64,000 nucleotides of DNA from Rhodospirillales bacterium (GCA_016776725.1 JADHSV010000001.1:62001-126000), one strand, 5' to 3'. Shown: positions 34,518 through 44,049, numbered from the stretch's first letter. The notes: generated by a model not told the origin, from the sequence alone. Program-made: numbers and translations.

Positions 34518-34964
34518 ATGACACGGAAATTTACCAAGTTCATGATTTTCGCATTGCTTGCTACCGTTTTGACGGCTCCGGCGATGGCCGACGAGGCCGC
34601 CATTAAGTACCGCCAGGCCGTGATGAAGGCCCTTGGCGGCCATATGGGTTCGGTTGCCGCAATCGTTAAGGGGAACGTTGCCCATTCGGGGCATCTGGCC
34701 GATCACGGCAGCGCCATCGCCGGCATTGGAAAAATGACCGCCGATCTTTTCCCCAAGGGCTCCGACATGGGTAAAACCTCGGCCCTGCCCGCGATTTGGG
34801 AAAAACCCGGCGACTTCGCCAAAGCCGTCGCCGCATTTGAGACCGCTTCAGCCGATTTCGCCATGGCGGCAAAGGGGGGCGATATGGGCGCCGTTGGCGC
34901 GGCACTGGGTAAACTGGGCACCGCCTGCGGCGGCTGTCACAAGCCTTTCCGGATGAAGAAGTAA
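34518..34964 (+). CDS. Cytochrome c'
   Basis: 148-residue periplasmic four-helix cytochrome of the c' family. A signal peptide (FMIFALLATVLTAPAMA, cleavage after AMA-DE, about residue 24) leads the mature protein; the heme motif CGGCH is near the C-terminus (about 138-142) followed by KPF, as usual. Such proteins bind NO or CO and protect against nitrosative stress. Its stop overlaps the next cytochrome gene, suggesting co-translation of an electron-transfer pair. Confidence 0.92.
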   Translation: MTRKFTKFMIFALLATVLTAPAMADEAAIKYRQAVMKALGGHMGSVAAIVKGNVAHSGHLADHGSAIAGIGKMTADLFPKGSDMGKTSALPAIWEKPGDFAKAVAAFETASADFAMAAKGGDMGAVGAALGKLGTACGGCHKPFRMKK

Positions 34965-35842
34965 TCATCGCGCCTTCCAAAATCGCCGTTTTCCTCGCGC
35001 TGGCAATCACGTTCGGCGCGGGCCCTGCGGTTGCGGACGACAACGCGCAAGCGCTCAAGCGCGGGAAATACGTATTCGATACCGCCGGCTGCGCCGCCTG
35101 CCACACGGACGAGCCCAACAAGGGCGCGCCCTTGGCAGGCGGCCGCAGGCTGAAAACCCCGTTCGGCGATTTCTACAGCCCCAACATCACACCCCACGTC
35201 GAAACGGGAATCGGCAAGTGGACGGATGAAGAGTTCATAAACGCACTGGACCGGGGGCTCGCCCCAGACGGAAGCCACTACTTCCCGGCATTTCCCTACC
35301 CGTCCTATACGGCCATGACCGAGCGCGACATGCGCGACCTCAGGGCCTACCTATTTTCGCTGCCTGCGGTCGAGCGCGCAAATACGCCCCATGATCTAAC
35401 CCCGCCTTTCGGATGGCGGTTTCTGGTAACGTTTTGGAAGCTCCTGTTTTTCGACCCCGCCAGGACAGAGACCGGGAACCGCGGCGCATATCTGGCCACG
35501 GCGCTGGGCCATTGCGGCGAATGCCACACGCCGCGCAATCCCCTGGGAGCGGTAAACGGCGACATGGCTTTTGCCGGAACCCGCAACGGCCCGCAAGGCG
35601 GGGCCGTTCCCAATATCACACCCGACAAGAAAACCGGCATCGGCGAGTGGTCCGAAGATGATCTGGATACCTTTTTGACCATGGGAATGCTGCCCGACGG
35701 CGACTTCGTCGGCGGCGAAATGGCCGATGTCGTTTTTGGCGGCACGGCACGCCTGACGCCTGCCGACCGAAAAGCGCTGATCGAATTCCTGCGCACCCTG
35801 CCCGCGATTTCCAACGATGTTTCCGCCGAACCAACCGGATGA
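34964..35842 (+). CDS. Diheme cytochrome c with non-canonical ATC start
   Basis: 292-residue exported cytochrome with a signal peptide (KIAVFLALAITFGAGPAVA, cleavage before DDN) and two c-type heme motifs: CAACH (about residue 46) and CGECH (about 186). Sequence resembles cytochrome subunits that accept electrons from periplasmic dehydrogenases. No ATG, GTG or TTG precedes the signal peptide in frame; the first such codon (TTG 35132) would delete the signal and the first heme. The frame begins at TAATC, where the cytochrome c' stop overlaps ATC, exactly where TAATG would be expected. I place the start there. A one-base sequence error (G read as C) is the alternative. Confidence 0.8.
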   Translation: MIAPSKIAVFLALAITFGAGPAVADDNAQALKRGKYVFDTAGCAACHTDEPNKGAPLAGGRRLKTPFGDFYSPNITPHVETGIGKWTDEEFINALDRGLAPDGSHYFPAFPYPSYTAMTERDMRDLRAYLFSLPAVERANTPHDLTPPFGWRFLVTFWKLLFFDPARTETGNRGAYLATALGHCGECHTPRNPLGAVNGDMAFAGTRNGPQGGAVPNITPDKKTGIGEWSEDDLDTFLTMGMLPDGDFVGGEMADVVFGGTARLTPADRKALIEFLRTLPAISNDVSAEPTG

Positions 35843-35939
35843 ACACCAGAACGTTGCGCTGACTCCAACGCCGTATTACTGTTACGCAACGTTTTTGGTG
35901 CGTTTTGCACCTCTGTTCGGGAAAGTCTGAGGGGTCCGC

Positions 35940-37337
35940 GTGAATCGCCCGCTTGTCATTACCATCATCGGCGTCGTCATCGTACTGGTTGCTATCGGCG
36001 CGAATTTCCTGCTTTGGCAGCAGGAGATAAAGGAAGAGCCGCTTTCCGAGCAGTCCTCCGCGCCACAGGCCGCGGCACAGGCTGCCGCCAATGCGGCGGA
36101 AGAAGCGAGGCAAAAGGCCAGCAAAGCGGCTCAGATCGCGGAAAAGGCAAAGACGGAAGCGCGCCGGGCCGTGGCGCGGGCCACCGCGCCGGACGCCACG
36201 GCAGAGGTTAAGCAAGAGGCGGCCAAGGCCGAAGCCACTGCTACCGAAGCCGAGGAAACCGCACAAAAGGCGGCAACCGAATCCAAAGCGGCGGCAGCGG
36301 TCGCCGAGGCGGCAGCGCAGGCGGCGAAAATGGCTGAAGCACCGGCTGAGGCTCCCAAGCCACAGGCCGAACCCGCGCCTGCGGCGCCCACCACGCAAAC
36401 CGCTGCCGCACCGAGCGCTAAACCCGCCGCCGAACCGGCTGCCGAACCGGCCCCCCAGCCTGCCGCCGAGCCCGCCGCTCCGGTGGCGCCGTCTTTCGAC
36501 GTGGTCAGGATCAACCCGCAGGGCGACACGGTCATGGCCGGACGCAGCCAACCTGGCGCCAAAACAAAGATTCTCGACCGCGGAAAGGTCATCGGCGAGG
36601 TAACTGCCGACAAACGCGGCGAATGGGTGTTCGTTCCCGATCAACCGTTGCCGCCGGGCACCAGCGAGTTGACGTTGCAAACCGAACCCAAATCCGGGCA
36701 GGCCGTTGTTTCCCAAAAAACGGTCATGCTGGTGGTGCCGGAACCGGGTAAAGATATTGCTGGCCGACCGACCGAAAAGCCGACCCAGCCGCTGGCCATT
36801 TTGGTTCCGACCGAAAAGCCTGAAATGGTGGCCATTCCCGACAAGCCCGCGCCCAGCGTGGTTTTGCAAAAACCCAGCCCCGGCGAGGCAACCCTGCCCC
36901 TGACCGTGGATGCGGTGGACTACGACGATGAGGGACGCCTTAGCATCAGTGGCCATGCTCCCGAAATGGCCCTGATTCAGCTTTATCTGGACAATGGGTT
37001 CATCGGCCGCGCCACGGCGCAAGAAAACGGCGTGTGGAGCGTCACCCCGGATGTCCGTGTCAAACCGGGCATTTACACCTTGCGCGCCGATCACGTGGAT
37101 TCGGCGGGCAAGGTCGTGGCCCGCGTATCCATACCGTTCGCCAGAGCAGAACCGGTTGCGCCGGGACCTGGGCGTTATGTCATCGTTCAGCCCGGCAACA
37201 GTCTGTGGCGTATTGCGCGGCGAACCTACGGATCGGGTTTCGGATATACGGTCATTTACGAGGCCAACGCCGATCAGATCGCAGACGCCGACCTGATCTT
37301 CCCGGGTCAAATATTCGCCCTGCCGAAATCAAACTAG
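35940..37337 (+). CDS. LysM-domain envelope protein
   Basis: 465-residue inner-membrane-anchored protein. One N-terminal membrane segment (ITIIGVVIVLVAIGANFLLW, about 8-27) is followed by a long Ala/Glu/Lys stretch (about 38-130), a Pro/Ala linker (130-180), beta-rich Ig-like repeats (SISGHAPEMALIQLYLDNG and related units, about 185-400) and a C-terminal LysM domain (YVIVQPGNSLWRIARRTYG, about 415-463) that binds peptidoglycan. GTG 35940 has GAGGGG six bases away. It lies 97 bp downstream of the cytochrome gene, on the same strand as psd. A long frame on the opposite strand is a shadow of this composition. Confidence 0.85.
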   Translation: MNRPLVITIIGVVIVLVAIGANFLLWQQEIKEEPLSEQSSAPQAAAQAAANAAEEARQKASKAAQIAEKAKTEARRAVARATAPDATAEVKQEAAKAEATATEAEETAQKAATESKAAAAVAEAAAQAAKMAEAPAEAPKPQAEPAPAAPTTQTAAAPSAKPAAEPAAEPAPQPAAEPAAPVAPSFDVVRINPQGDTVMAGRSQPGAKTKILDRGKVIGEVTADKRGEWVFVPDQPLPPGTSELTLQTEPKSGQAVVSQKTVMLVVPEPGKDIAGRPTEKPTQPLAILVPTEKPEMVAIPDKPAPSVVLQKPSPGEATLPLTVDAVDYDDEGRLSISGHAPEMALIQLYLDNGFIGRATAQENGVWSVTPDVRVKPGIYTLRADHVDSAGKVVARVSIPFARAEPVAPGPGRYVIVQPGNSLWRIARRTYGSGFGYTVIYEANADQIADADLIFPGQIFALPKSN

Positions 37338-37353
37338 ATAGGCGGGCTCTGCC

Positions 37354-38040
37354 GTGTTGAAAACCGTTTTCGTACCTATCCACCGCGCCGGTTGGCCGTT
37401 CATCGCGGTCTTCGCGACGATTGCCGTTGGCCTGTCATTCCTGTGGCAGCCTCTGGGCTGGATCGGCGCGATCCTTACGGTCTGGTGTGCTTGCTTTTTT
37501 CGCGACCCGCCGCGCATAACGCCGTCGCGCGAAGGCTTAATCATCAGCCCGGCCGACGGCGTGGTTCAATTGATTGACCGCGCCGCGCCCCCGCCCGAAC
37601 TGGACATGGGCGACGAACCACGCAACCGGGTTTGCGTTTTCATGAATGTCTTCAATGTTCACGTAAATCGCGTCCCCGTCGACGGAACCATCGCCGCCAC
37701 CCACTACCGGCCCGGCAAATTCTTCAACGCTTCGCTGGACAAGGCGAGCGAATTTAACGAACGCCAAAGCCTGCGCCTGACCATGAGCGACGGGCGCGAC
37801 ATCGCCTTCGTGCAAATCGCCGGGCTGGTCGCGCGGCGTATTTGCTGCTTCGTCTCGGCGGACCAGCCGGTCAAGGCCGGAGAGCGCTTTGGTCTGATCC
37901 GGTTCGGCAGCCGCGTGGACGTTTATCTGCCGGACGGCGTTGAGCCCCTTGTCGCCCTGGGGCAACGCACCCTGGCCGCTGAAACCGTGATTGCCGACAT
38001 GCAAAACGCGGAACCGGCGCGAACCGGTGAAATCCGTTAA
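37354..38040 (+). CDS. psd: Phosphatidylserine decarboxylase proenzyme
   Basis: 228-residue pyruvoyl-dependent enzyme making phosphatidylethanolamine from phosphatidylserine at the inner membrane. Two N-terminal membrane segments precede the catalytic part. The autocleavage site is the Gly-Ser of [13 protein letters not shown] (about residues 183-184), and SPADGVV and NVHVNRVP are conserved. Length and motif match the short PSD-A group of alphaproteobacteria. It is followed 10 bp later by pssA, which makes its substrate. Start GTG 37354 or TTG 37357. Confidence 0.94.
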   Translation: MLKTVFVPIHRAGWPFIAVFATIAVGLSFLWQPLGWIGAILTVWCACFFRDPPRITPSREGLIISPADGVVQLIDRAAPPPELDMGDEPRNRVCVFMNVFNVHVNRVPVDGTIAATHYRPGKFFNASLDKASEFNERQSLRLTMSDGRDIAFVQIAGLVARRICCFVSADQPVKAGERFGLIRFGSRVDVYLPDGVEPLVALGQRTLAAETVIADMQNAEPARTGEIR

Positions 38041-38050
38041 GGTCACAAAA

Positions 38051-38881
38051 ATGGCAAGAACACCGACCCACCGACGCCGACGCCTGAGGGCCATGCCCTT
38101 CAACCGGATGATCCCCAACATCCTGACCCTGCTTGCCTTGTGCGCCGGGCTTACGGCCATTCGTTACGGCCTCATTGGGCAATGGGAAAAGGCGCTTCTG
38201 GCGATCACGGCGGCGGCGATCCTGGACGGATTGGACGGTCGCATTGCCCGCATCCTGAAAGGGACAAGCAAGTTTGGCGCGGAACTTGATTCGCTGGCCG
38301 ATTTTGTCAGCTTCGGGGTGGTGCCGCCCATGCTCCTATACCTTTGGACCCTGCAGGAAGCCGGGCGATTCGGATGGATTTTGGTGCTTTTGTATTCGGT
38401 CTGCATGGTTCTTCGCCTGGCCCGCTTCAACACCTTTCTGGAGGATGTGGAGCAGCCGGCCTGGACCGCCAATTTCTTTACCGGTGTCCCGGCCCCCATG
38501 GGCGCGGGACTCGTTTTGTTGCCCATGGCCCTTTGGCTGGTCACCGAGAGCGACCTGTTCAGAAGCCCGTACCTGGTTTCATTTGTCCTGATCGGTGTCG
38601 CCGCCCTGCTGGTCAGCCGAATCCCGACGTTCTCGTTCAAGAAGGTCAAAATCGCCCGCCGCTGGGTTTTGCCGACCATGTTGATCGTCGGCCTTTATGC
38701 CGCACTTCTGATCAATACGCCGTGGGCGACCGTAGCCGCCACCCTGCTGCTTTATCTTGCCAGCATTCCGTTTAGTATGCGCGCCTATCGCCGAATGCTG
38801 GAACGCGGCAGCGATGAAACCGAGACGGACGATATGGACGAGACAGAAGAACCCCTCGACCCAACGACTGCAGACGACTAA
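38051..38881 (+). CDS. pssA: CDP-diacylglycerol-serine O-phosphatidyltransferase
   Basis: 276-residue membrane enzyme forming phosphatidylserine from CDP-diacylglycerol and serine. It has about eight hydrophobic segments and the CDP-alcohol phosphotransferase motif DGLDGRIAR...GAELDSLADFVSFG (about residues 61-92, with the three Asp residues of the catalytic site). The C-terminal tail is acidic (DETETDDMDETEE). ATG 38051 has AAGG 8 bases upstream. With psd it completes phosphatidylethanolamine synthesis. Confidence 0.94.
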   Translation: MARTPTHRRRRLRAMPFNRMIPNILTLLALCAGLTAIRYGLIGQWEKALLAITAAAILDGLDGRIARILKGTSKFGAELDSLADFVSFGVVPPMLLYLWTLQEAGRFGWILVLLYSVCMVLRLARFNTFLEDVEQPAWTANFFTGVPAPMGAGLVLLPMALWLVTESDLFRSPYLVSFVLIGVAALLVSRIPTFSFKKVKIARRWVLPTMLIVGLYAALLINTPWATVAATLLLYLASIPFSMRAYRRMLERGSDETETDDMDETEEPLDPTTADD

Positions 38882-38902
38882 ACGAACGCCGCCGTTGCAT
38901 TA

Positions 38903-39355
38903 TTAGCGGTTCTTGCAAATTCGCCATTCCGCCGAATTCGCCGCACCGGAAGTTCGCTGCATTATCTCGTTGAATACGTGGGTTTCGACAATTGTCACTT
39001 TGCCAAGTGCGCCATTGGCGACGGAGGTCAATCGCGTTGCAACGGTGGTCTTGTTGATCCGTCGGCCCTTCCCGACCTTGACGGGTTTTTTGAACATCTC
39101 CAGCATGATGGCGTCGCGAATTCGCGGCGACATGGCGCAAAAACGCCTGATGTCCGTATCCTTTGACACTTCAAAAACGAGGGTCATCGGAAATTGGACG
39201 CGCTTTCCTCCGGCGTTAAGGCCGGGCGCCAAAAAAGACGCCAGCCGGACATACGGATTGTCCGAACTCTTGCTGCCTGGCTTGTCCGCCGCCAACAGCG
39301 GTTGAGCCAAAAAAACGCCCAAAAGGAAACCGAGCACAATCCCGACGACCCTCAT
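38903..39355 (-). CDS. small exported protein of unknown family
   Basis: 150-residue protein with a clear signal peptide (VVGIVLGFLLGVFLAQPLLA, cleavage after LAADK). The mature part (about 125 residues) is beta-rich, with one internal and one C-terminal Cys (RRFCAMSP and WRICKNR) that could form a disulfide. I recall no named family. Its G-rich ribosome-binding region is a 10-base homopolymer immediately upstream of AGAAA-ATG. Convergent with pssA, 21 bp apart. Confidence 0.7.
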   Translation of the reverse strand: MRVVGIVLGFLLGVFLAQPLLAADKPGSKSSDNPYVRLASFLAPGLNAGGKRVQFPMTLVFEVSKDTDIRRFCAMSPRIRDAIMLEMFKKPVKVGKGRRINKTTVATRLTSVANGALGKVTIVETHVFNEIMQRTSGAANSAEWRICKNR

Positions 39356-39360
39356 TTTCT

Positions 39361-39370
39361 CCCCCCCCCC
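39361..39370. repeat. 10-base poly-C/G tract at a ribosome-binding site
   Basis: Ten consecutive C on the plus strand (G on the minus strand) lie five bases upstream of the ATG of the exported-protein gene at 39355. Such tracts slip during replication, so spacing or strength of the ribosome-binding site could vary between cells. Length may also be a sequencing artefact. Confidence 0.5.
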
Positions 39371-39691
39371 GGAGATCTGAGATATTTCGCCAAACCCAGT
39401 GGCCCAGGCTCGGTCGGCGATACACCGTGAAAAAACTGTCCCACGAAAGGTAGGGTCGGCTCACCCAAAATCAAAGGATTATTAGGACCGTTTTTTTCCC
39501 TTCTTCCGGTATTGCAGACCAACAATGGCCGAGCATCCTTGTGCCAAAACCGACCCGAAAAAAATTGTTCGCTCAAATCCTTCGATGACATTAAAATAGG
39601 CAAAAAGATGGGCGAAAATATTGCGTAACCATCGGTTATCTTCTATTGGGACACTCTGCCCCATTACGAGCAAAGACGGGATCCATTCAAA
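39371..39691. other. intergenic region between exported protein and MarR-PAS gene
   Basis: About 320 bases, AT-richer than neighbours, with no convincing ORF. It should contain divergent promoters for the flanking genes. A short stretch near 39432 (GAAAAAACTGTCCCACG) vaguely resembles the RAYT-type ends but is too degraded to call. Confidence 0.4.
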
Positions 39692-40888
39692 GTGTCACGG
39701 AAGTCACAAGCGGAAAAACAGGCGACGATTTCGGTTATTCTGAAGTACGACCTTTTGCGCCACGTTAAACTTCGCGAAGACGTGGAAACACGGATGTCCG
39801 CCGCGCCCGTCGAAAAATCGGGTCGGACAACGAAGCAATCTCTTTGGGATATTCTGTTCACCCTTCTTGAGGATTATCTGACGGCGCGAACCACGGTGAT
39901 TTCGGACCTGCACGTGGAAACAGGCCTTGCCAAACCGACCGTAACCAGACGCCTGCAGGAACTGGCGTCCATGGATGTCATTGCCATCCGAACGGACCCG
40001 AATGACCGCCGCTGCCGACTGGTTTCACTGACCGAGGCATACAAAGCGAAGGTCGATCAATTCGTCGACGAATGTTCCAACGAATTTCGCGATTTGATTA
40101 ACATTCACGACAAGCGTGAACGCGACGTGGCTGAAAAGTCTCTGGCGGAAAGCGAAGAACGGTTCAGAGACCTTGTTGAAGGATCCGTTCAGGCAATTAT
40201 CATCGCCCAAAATCGACGGTATATCTTTGCCAATCAATCGGCCGCCGACATAATGGGGTATTCCACGCCCGAGGGGGTGTTAAACCTTCCGGATTCATTT
40301 CAACTTGTTGCTCCGCGCGAGCGAGAGCGGATCGAGGGATATCGCGACGCCCGCCTTCGCGGGGAGGATGCTCCCTCCTTCTACGAATTTGAAGGTGTTC
40401 GAAGCGACGGTTCCTCCATTTGGCTGGAGAACCGGGTGAGGGTGGTGAACTGGAAAAACGAACCCGCGATCCAGTTTACGTTCGTCGATATTACGGCACG
40501 CAAGGAAGCCGAGGAGGCGCTACGACAACGCGAGGCCGACTACCGCCTATTGGTGGACAATCAAACCGATCTGGTGGTCAAGGTCGACCTTGAAGGCCGG
40601 TTCCTGTTTGTCAGCCCTTCCTACTGCCGAATGTTCGGCAAAACCGAGGACGAATTGCTTGGCAACGCGTTCATGCCCCTTGTTCATGAGGACGACCGCG
40701 AGGCCACGGCGGAAGCCATGAAGGAACTGTTCGCACCGCCACACACCGCCTACATTGAACAACGGGCGCAAACAAAGGACGGATGGCGCTGGCTGGCGTG
40801 GCTCGACACGGCCATCCTAGACGAGCATGGAGAGGTAACCGCGATCATCGGCCTGGGGCGCGACATTACCGAAAAACGAAATTCCTAA
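39692..40888 (+). CDS. MarR-type HTH protein fused to two PAS domains
   Basis: 398-residue soluble protein with an unusual order. A MarR-like winged helix (about 45-125: ISDLHVETGLAKPTVTRRLQEL with the DPNDRRCRLVSLTE wing) comes first, followed by a linker helix and two PAS/PAC modules (about 148-270 and 275-395; SEERFRDLVEGS, DITARKEAEEAL, and DYRLLVDNQTDLVVKVD, IIGLGRDITEK). There is no kinase, cyclase or other output, so DNA binding is probably the output and the PAS domains are the sensor. GTG 39692 is used. It converges on the RND permease gene with a 4-bp overlap. Confidence 0.82.
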   Translation: MSRKSQAEKQATISVILKYDLLRHVKLREDVETRMSAAPVEKSGRTTKQSLWDILFTLLEDYLTARTTVISDLHVETGLAKPTVTRRLQELASMDVIAIRTDPNDRRCRLVSLTEAYKAKVDQFVDECSNEFRDLINIHDKRERDVAEKSLAESEERFRDLVEGSVQAIIIAQNRRYIFANQSAADIMGYSTPEGVLNLPDSFQLVAPRERERIEGYRDARLRGEDAPSFYEFEGVRSDGSSIWLENRVRVVNWKNEPAIQFTFVDITARKEAEEALRQREADYRLLVDNQTDLVVKVDLEGRFLFVSPSYCRMFGKTEDELLGNAFMPLVHEDDREATAEAMKELFAPPHTAYIEQRAQTKDGWRWLAWLDTAILDEHGEVTAIIGLGRDITEKRNS

Positions 40889-43800
40889 GCCGCTGCGGCT
40901 TCGGCCCGTTGTTCGCGCCTTTCGCGCCGCCGCACCTTCCAGTCATGCACATTGGCCCGGATCATCAGCGCACTGGGTGTGACGATCAACGTCAGGATCG
41001 AGGCAAAGCCCAAGCCAAATACGATGGCCGCGGAAAGCTGCGCCCACCACTGGCTGGAGGGCGCCCCTATGGTGACCTCGCGGGTGATGAAATCGATGTT
41101 CATCTTCAGCGTCATGGGCAGCAGGCCCAAAATCGTCGTTGCCGTCGTCAGCAGCACCGGCCGCAGGCGCTGCCCGCCGGTTCGCATGATCGCCTCCCAC
41201 GGCGTATCCACCTCTTCGCGCAAGCGGTCGAAGGTGTCGATCAGAACGATGTTGTTGTTGACGACAATACCGGCCAGCGCGATGACCCCGACGCCGGTCA
41301 TGATGATGCCGAAGGGTTGCCCGGTAATCATCAGCCCCATCAACACGCCGATGGTCGACATGATCACCGCCGACAGGATCAGGAACGACGAATACATACT
41401 GTTAAACTGGGTCACCAAAATGATGGCCATGATGGCGATGGCGATGGAGAAGGCCTTGGTCAGGAAGGCCTTTGACTTTTCCTGCTCCTCGTCCTCGCCC
41501 TTGTAGGTGATACTGATGGCCGGATCGATCCCGGCGTTCGCGACCCAGGCTTGAATTTCGGCCAGTTTCGCCGATGTATTCACGCCATCGACAACATCGG
41601 CCTTGACGCTCATTTCCCGCCAGCCGTCGATACGCTTGACCGTACCGACACTGGGTTCGGCCCGCCTTTGGACGAAATTGCTAATGGGAACCAAACCGTG
41701 CGCCGTGGCAATGCGAACATTGTCCAGTTGTTCCAGAGTCCGGTAGTCGCGCGGATACCGCGAGCGAATATCGATTTCGTCGTCCGAATCGTCCGGTCTG
41801 TATTCGCCCAGCTTGATACCCGTGGTGACCATTTGAAGGGCGTTGCCAACAAGATTGAGGTCGACATCGAACTTCGCGGCCTGCGCCCGGTTGACGCCGA
41901 ACTCCCAATCAATACCCGGCAACGGGCGGCTGTCCTCGATATTGATCAACCCGTCAAACTGTTGAAGGCCCTTGAGAATCTGCTCCGCCGCAATGGGTAA
42001 CTTGGCCGGATCACGCGCGGTCATTTGAATGTGGATCGGTTTGCCGACCGGCGGCCCTTCCTCCTGCTTGCGCCGATCAATGATGATCCCGGCCAGATCG
42101 CTGGTGCGTTCGCCAATATCATCGAGAATTTCGTCCGCCGAGCGGCGTAGGTCCCAATCAACAAATTCAAGGGAAATGGTGCCGATGATGTCCTCGGCCT
42201 CCTGCGAATTACCTTCCTTGCCGGTGCGCGCGTAAATCGTGTCAAACTCGCCGGTTGTCGGGATTCGGCTTTCCACTTCGCGAACCAAAGTGTCCATCTC
42301 GTAGACGGAAAGGTTTCCGCGGGCGCGAATTTGAAGCTTGGCGTTCTTGGGCTCGACCTCGGGGAAGAACTCAACCCCCTGACCGTAATGCCCATACAGG
42401 ACCGGCATTCCAATCAACAAGACACAGGCAATCATCATCACCTTTGCCGGGTGGCGAAGGGCCACCTTCAGTATCTTCAGGTACCCCCCGGTTATGCCGC
42501 CCAGGCCCAACAGCGAGCTGATTTCGCTGCCCGCCGCCAATGCCTTCATGGTGTTCGCGTTGGCATCACCCGGTTTGCCGAAATAGCGCCCCATGGTGGG
42601 CACGAAAATCAGCGCCATTACCAAGGCTGCGCTTAACACGGCCAATACGGTAATCGGCAGGTATTTCATGAATTCGCCGACAACCCCGGTCCAGAAAAGC
42701 AGCGGGAAAAACGCCGCCAGGGTGGTCGCTGTTGACGCGGTAATTGGCCAGGCCATGCGCTTGGCGGCCAACAGGTAGGATGTTCGGCGGTCCACACCTT
42801 CCAGCATTTTGCGATCGGCGTATTCGGTCACCACGACCGACGCATCGACCAGCAAGCCGACGGAAAGGATCAGGCCGAACAGAACGACCATGTTAACGGT
42901 CAACCCAAACGCCCCGATCACCATGATTCCAGCCAGAAATGACCCCGGCACGGCGATGCCGACCAGTCCGGCCGAACGCACGCCCAACGCCGCGACCACC
43001 ACGATCATGACCAGAATGACGGCAATAATGACGCTGTTTTGCAGATCGACCAGCATATCGCGGATATCGACGGACTGATCCTGAGCGAAAGACACTTCGA
43101 CCGCGTTCCGCAGGGCCGCGGGCCAGGCCGTTTTCTCGGAAGCGACAACGGCGCGCACGGCTTCAATGGTTTCAATGATGTTCTCGCCGGTTCGTTTGGA
43201 AACCTCCAGCGTGATCGCCGGCTTGCCGTTGACCCGCGCAAACGAACTGGGATCCTTGAAGGTGCGGCGGATTTCGGCGATATCCACTAAACGCACAACC
43301 GCATCGCCGTCAACTTTAATTGGAACTTCAAAAACGTCGGATACCGTTTCAAAAAGACCGGGTACCTTGACCGAGAACCGGCCCTTGCCGGTATCCTGCG
43401 CGCCGGCTGCCACCAGAAGGTTGCTACGCTGCATGAAGACGATAGTTTCTCTGATAGTCAGGCCATAGCTTTCCATCTTCACCGGATCGATCAGGATTTC
43501 GACCAGTTCGTCGCGGTCCCCCACGATCTTGGCTTCCAGCACCGAATTAATGCCTTCGATGCTGTCCTGAAGGTCGCGCCCCAGACGCACCAGCGCGCGC
43601 TCCGGCACGTTACCCGAGAGGGTGACCAGGATAACAGGGAACAGGCTGAAATTGACCTCGTGAACGGTCGGCTCGTCGGAATCGTCCGGCAGTTCCGGCT
43701 TGGCCAGATCGACCTTTTCGCGAACGTCGTCAAGCGCAGTGTCGGCATCGAACCCGGCCTCGAATTCCAGCAATACGTTGGCGCCGCCTTCATAACCGGT

Positions 43801-44049
43801 GGAACGCATTTCCTTCACGCCCTCGATGGCGCGAAGCTCTTTCTCCATGGGGCGGATCAGCAGGCGTTCCGAATCCTCGGGAGAAATTCCCTCGTGCGGG
43901 ATCGTCACGTAGATGATCGGGATGTTGATGTCCGGCGCGGATTCCTTGGGGATGTTGATATATGCAACCGTACCCGCGAACAGAATCACGAACAGCGTCA
44001 AAAAGACGACACGCGAACGATTGAATGCGAAGTCGATAATTCCAATCAT
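40885..44049 (-). CDS. RND efflux transporter permease
   Basis: 1054-residue inner-membrane proton/drug antiporter with 12 membrane segments and two large periplasmic loops. The proton-relay segment normally containing VDDAI reads LLVDASVVVTEYADRK (about residue 400), so the second of the two conserved Asp residues is replaced by Ala. The protein otherwise follows the HAE-RND plan. It is overlapped by the adaptor gene (ATGA, 4 bp), and the operon order is PadR regulator-adaptor-permease. An outer-membrane channel gene is not adjacent. Substrates unknown. Confidence 0.92.
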   Translation of the reverse strand: MIGIIDFAFNRSRVVFLTLFVILFAGTVAYINIPKESAPDINIPIIYVTIPHEGISPEDSERLLIRPMEKELRAIEGVKEMRSTGYEGGANVLLEFEAGFDADTALDDVREKVDLAKPELPDDSDEPTVHEVNFSLFPVILVTLSGNVPERALVRLGRDLQDSIEGINSVLEAKIVGDRDELVEILIDPVKMESYGLTIRETIVFMQRSNLLVAAGAQDTGKGRFSVKVPGLFETVSDVFEVPIKVDGDAVVRLVDIAEIRRTFKDPSSFARVNGKPAITLEVSKRTGENIIETIEAVRAVVASEKTAWPAALRNAVEVSFAQDQSVDIRDMLVDLQNSVIIAVILVMIVVVAALGVRSAGLVGIAVPGSFLAGIMVIGAFGLTVNMVVLFGLILSVGLLVDASVVVTEYADRKMLEGVDRRTSYLLAAKRMAWPITASTATTLAAFFPLLFWTGVVGEFMKYLPITVLAVLSAALVMALIFVPTMGRYFGKPGDANANTMKALAAGSEISSLLGLGGITGGYLKILKVALRHPAKVMMIACVLLIGMPVLYGHYGQGVEFFPEVEPKNAKLQIRARGNLSVYEMDTLVREVESRIPTTGEFDTIYARTGKEGNSQEAEDIIGTISLEFVDWDLRRSADEILDDIGERTSDLAGIIIDRRKQEEGPPVGKPIHIQMTARDPAKLPIAAEQILKGLQQFDGLINIEDSRPLPGIDWEFGVNRAQAAKFDVDLNLVGNALQMVTTGIKLGEYRPDDSDDEIDIRSRYPRDYRTLEQLDNVRIATAHGLVPISNFVQRRAEPSVGTVKRIDGWREMSVKADVVDGVNTSAKLAEIQAWVANAGIDPAISITYKGEDEEQEKSKAFLTKAFSIAIAIMAIILVTQFNSMYSSFLILSAVIMSTIGVLMGLMITGQPFGIIMTGVGVIALAGIVVNNNIVLIDTFDRLREEVDTPWEAIMRTGGQRLRPVLLTTATTILGLLPMTLKMNIDFITREVTIGAPSSQWWAQLSAAIVFGLGFASILTLIVTPSALMIRANVHDWKVRRRERREQRAEAAAA

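Noticed and set aside
35616-37310. 564-residue open frame on the minus strand, Gly/Arg-rich
   Set aside because: Antisense shadow of the Ala/Glu-rich LysM gene; low-complexity and with no ribosome-binding site.
39432-39448. GAAAAAACTGTCCCACG as a decayed RAYT end
   Set aside because: Only partial similarity and no inverted partner nearby.
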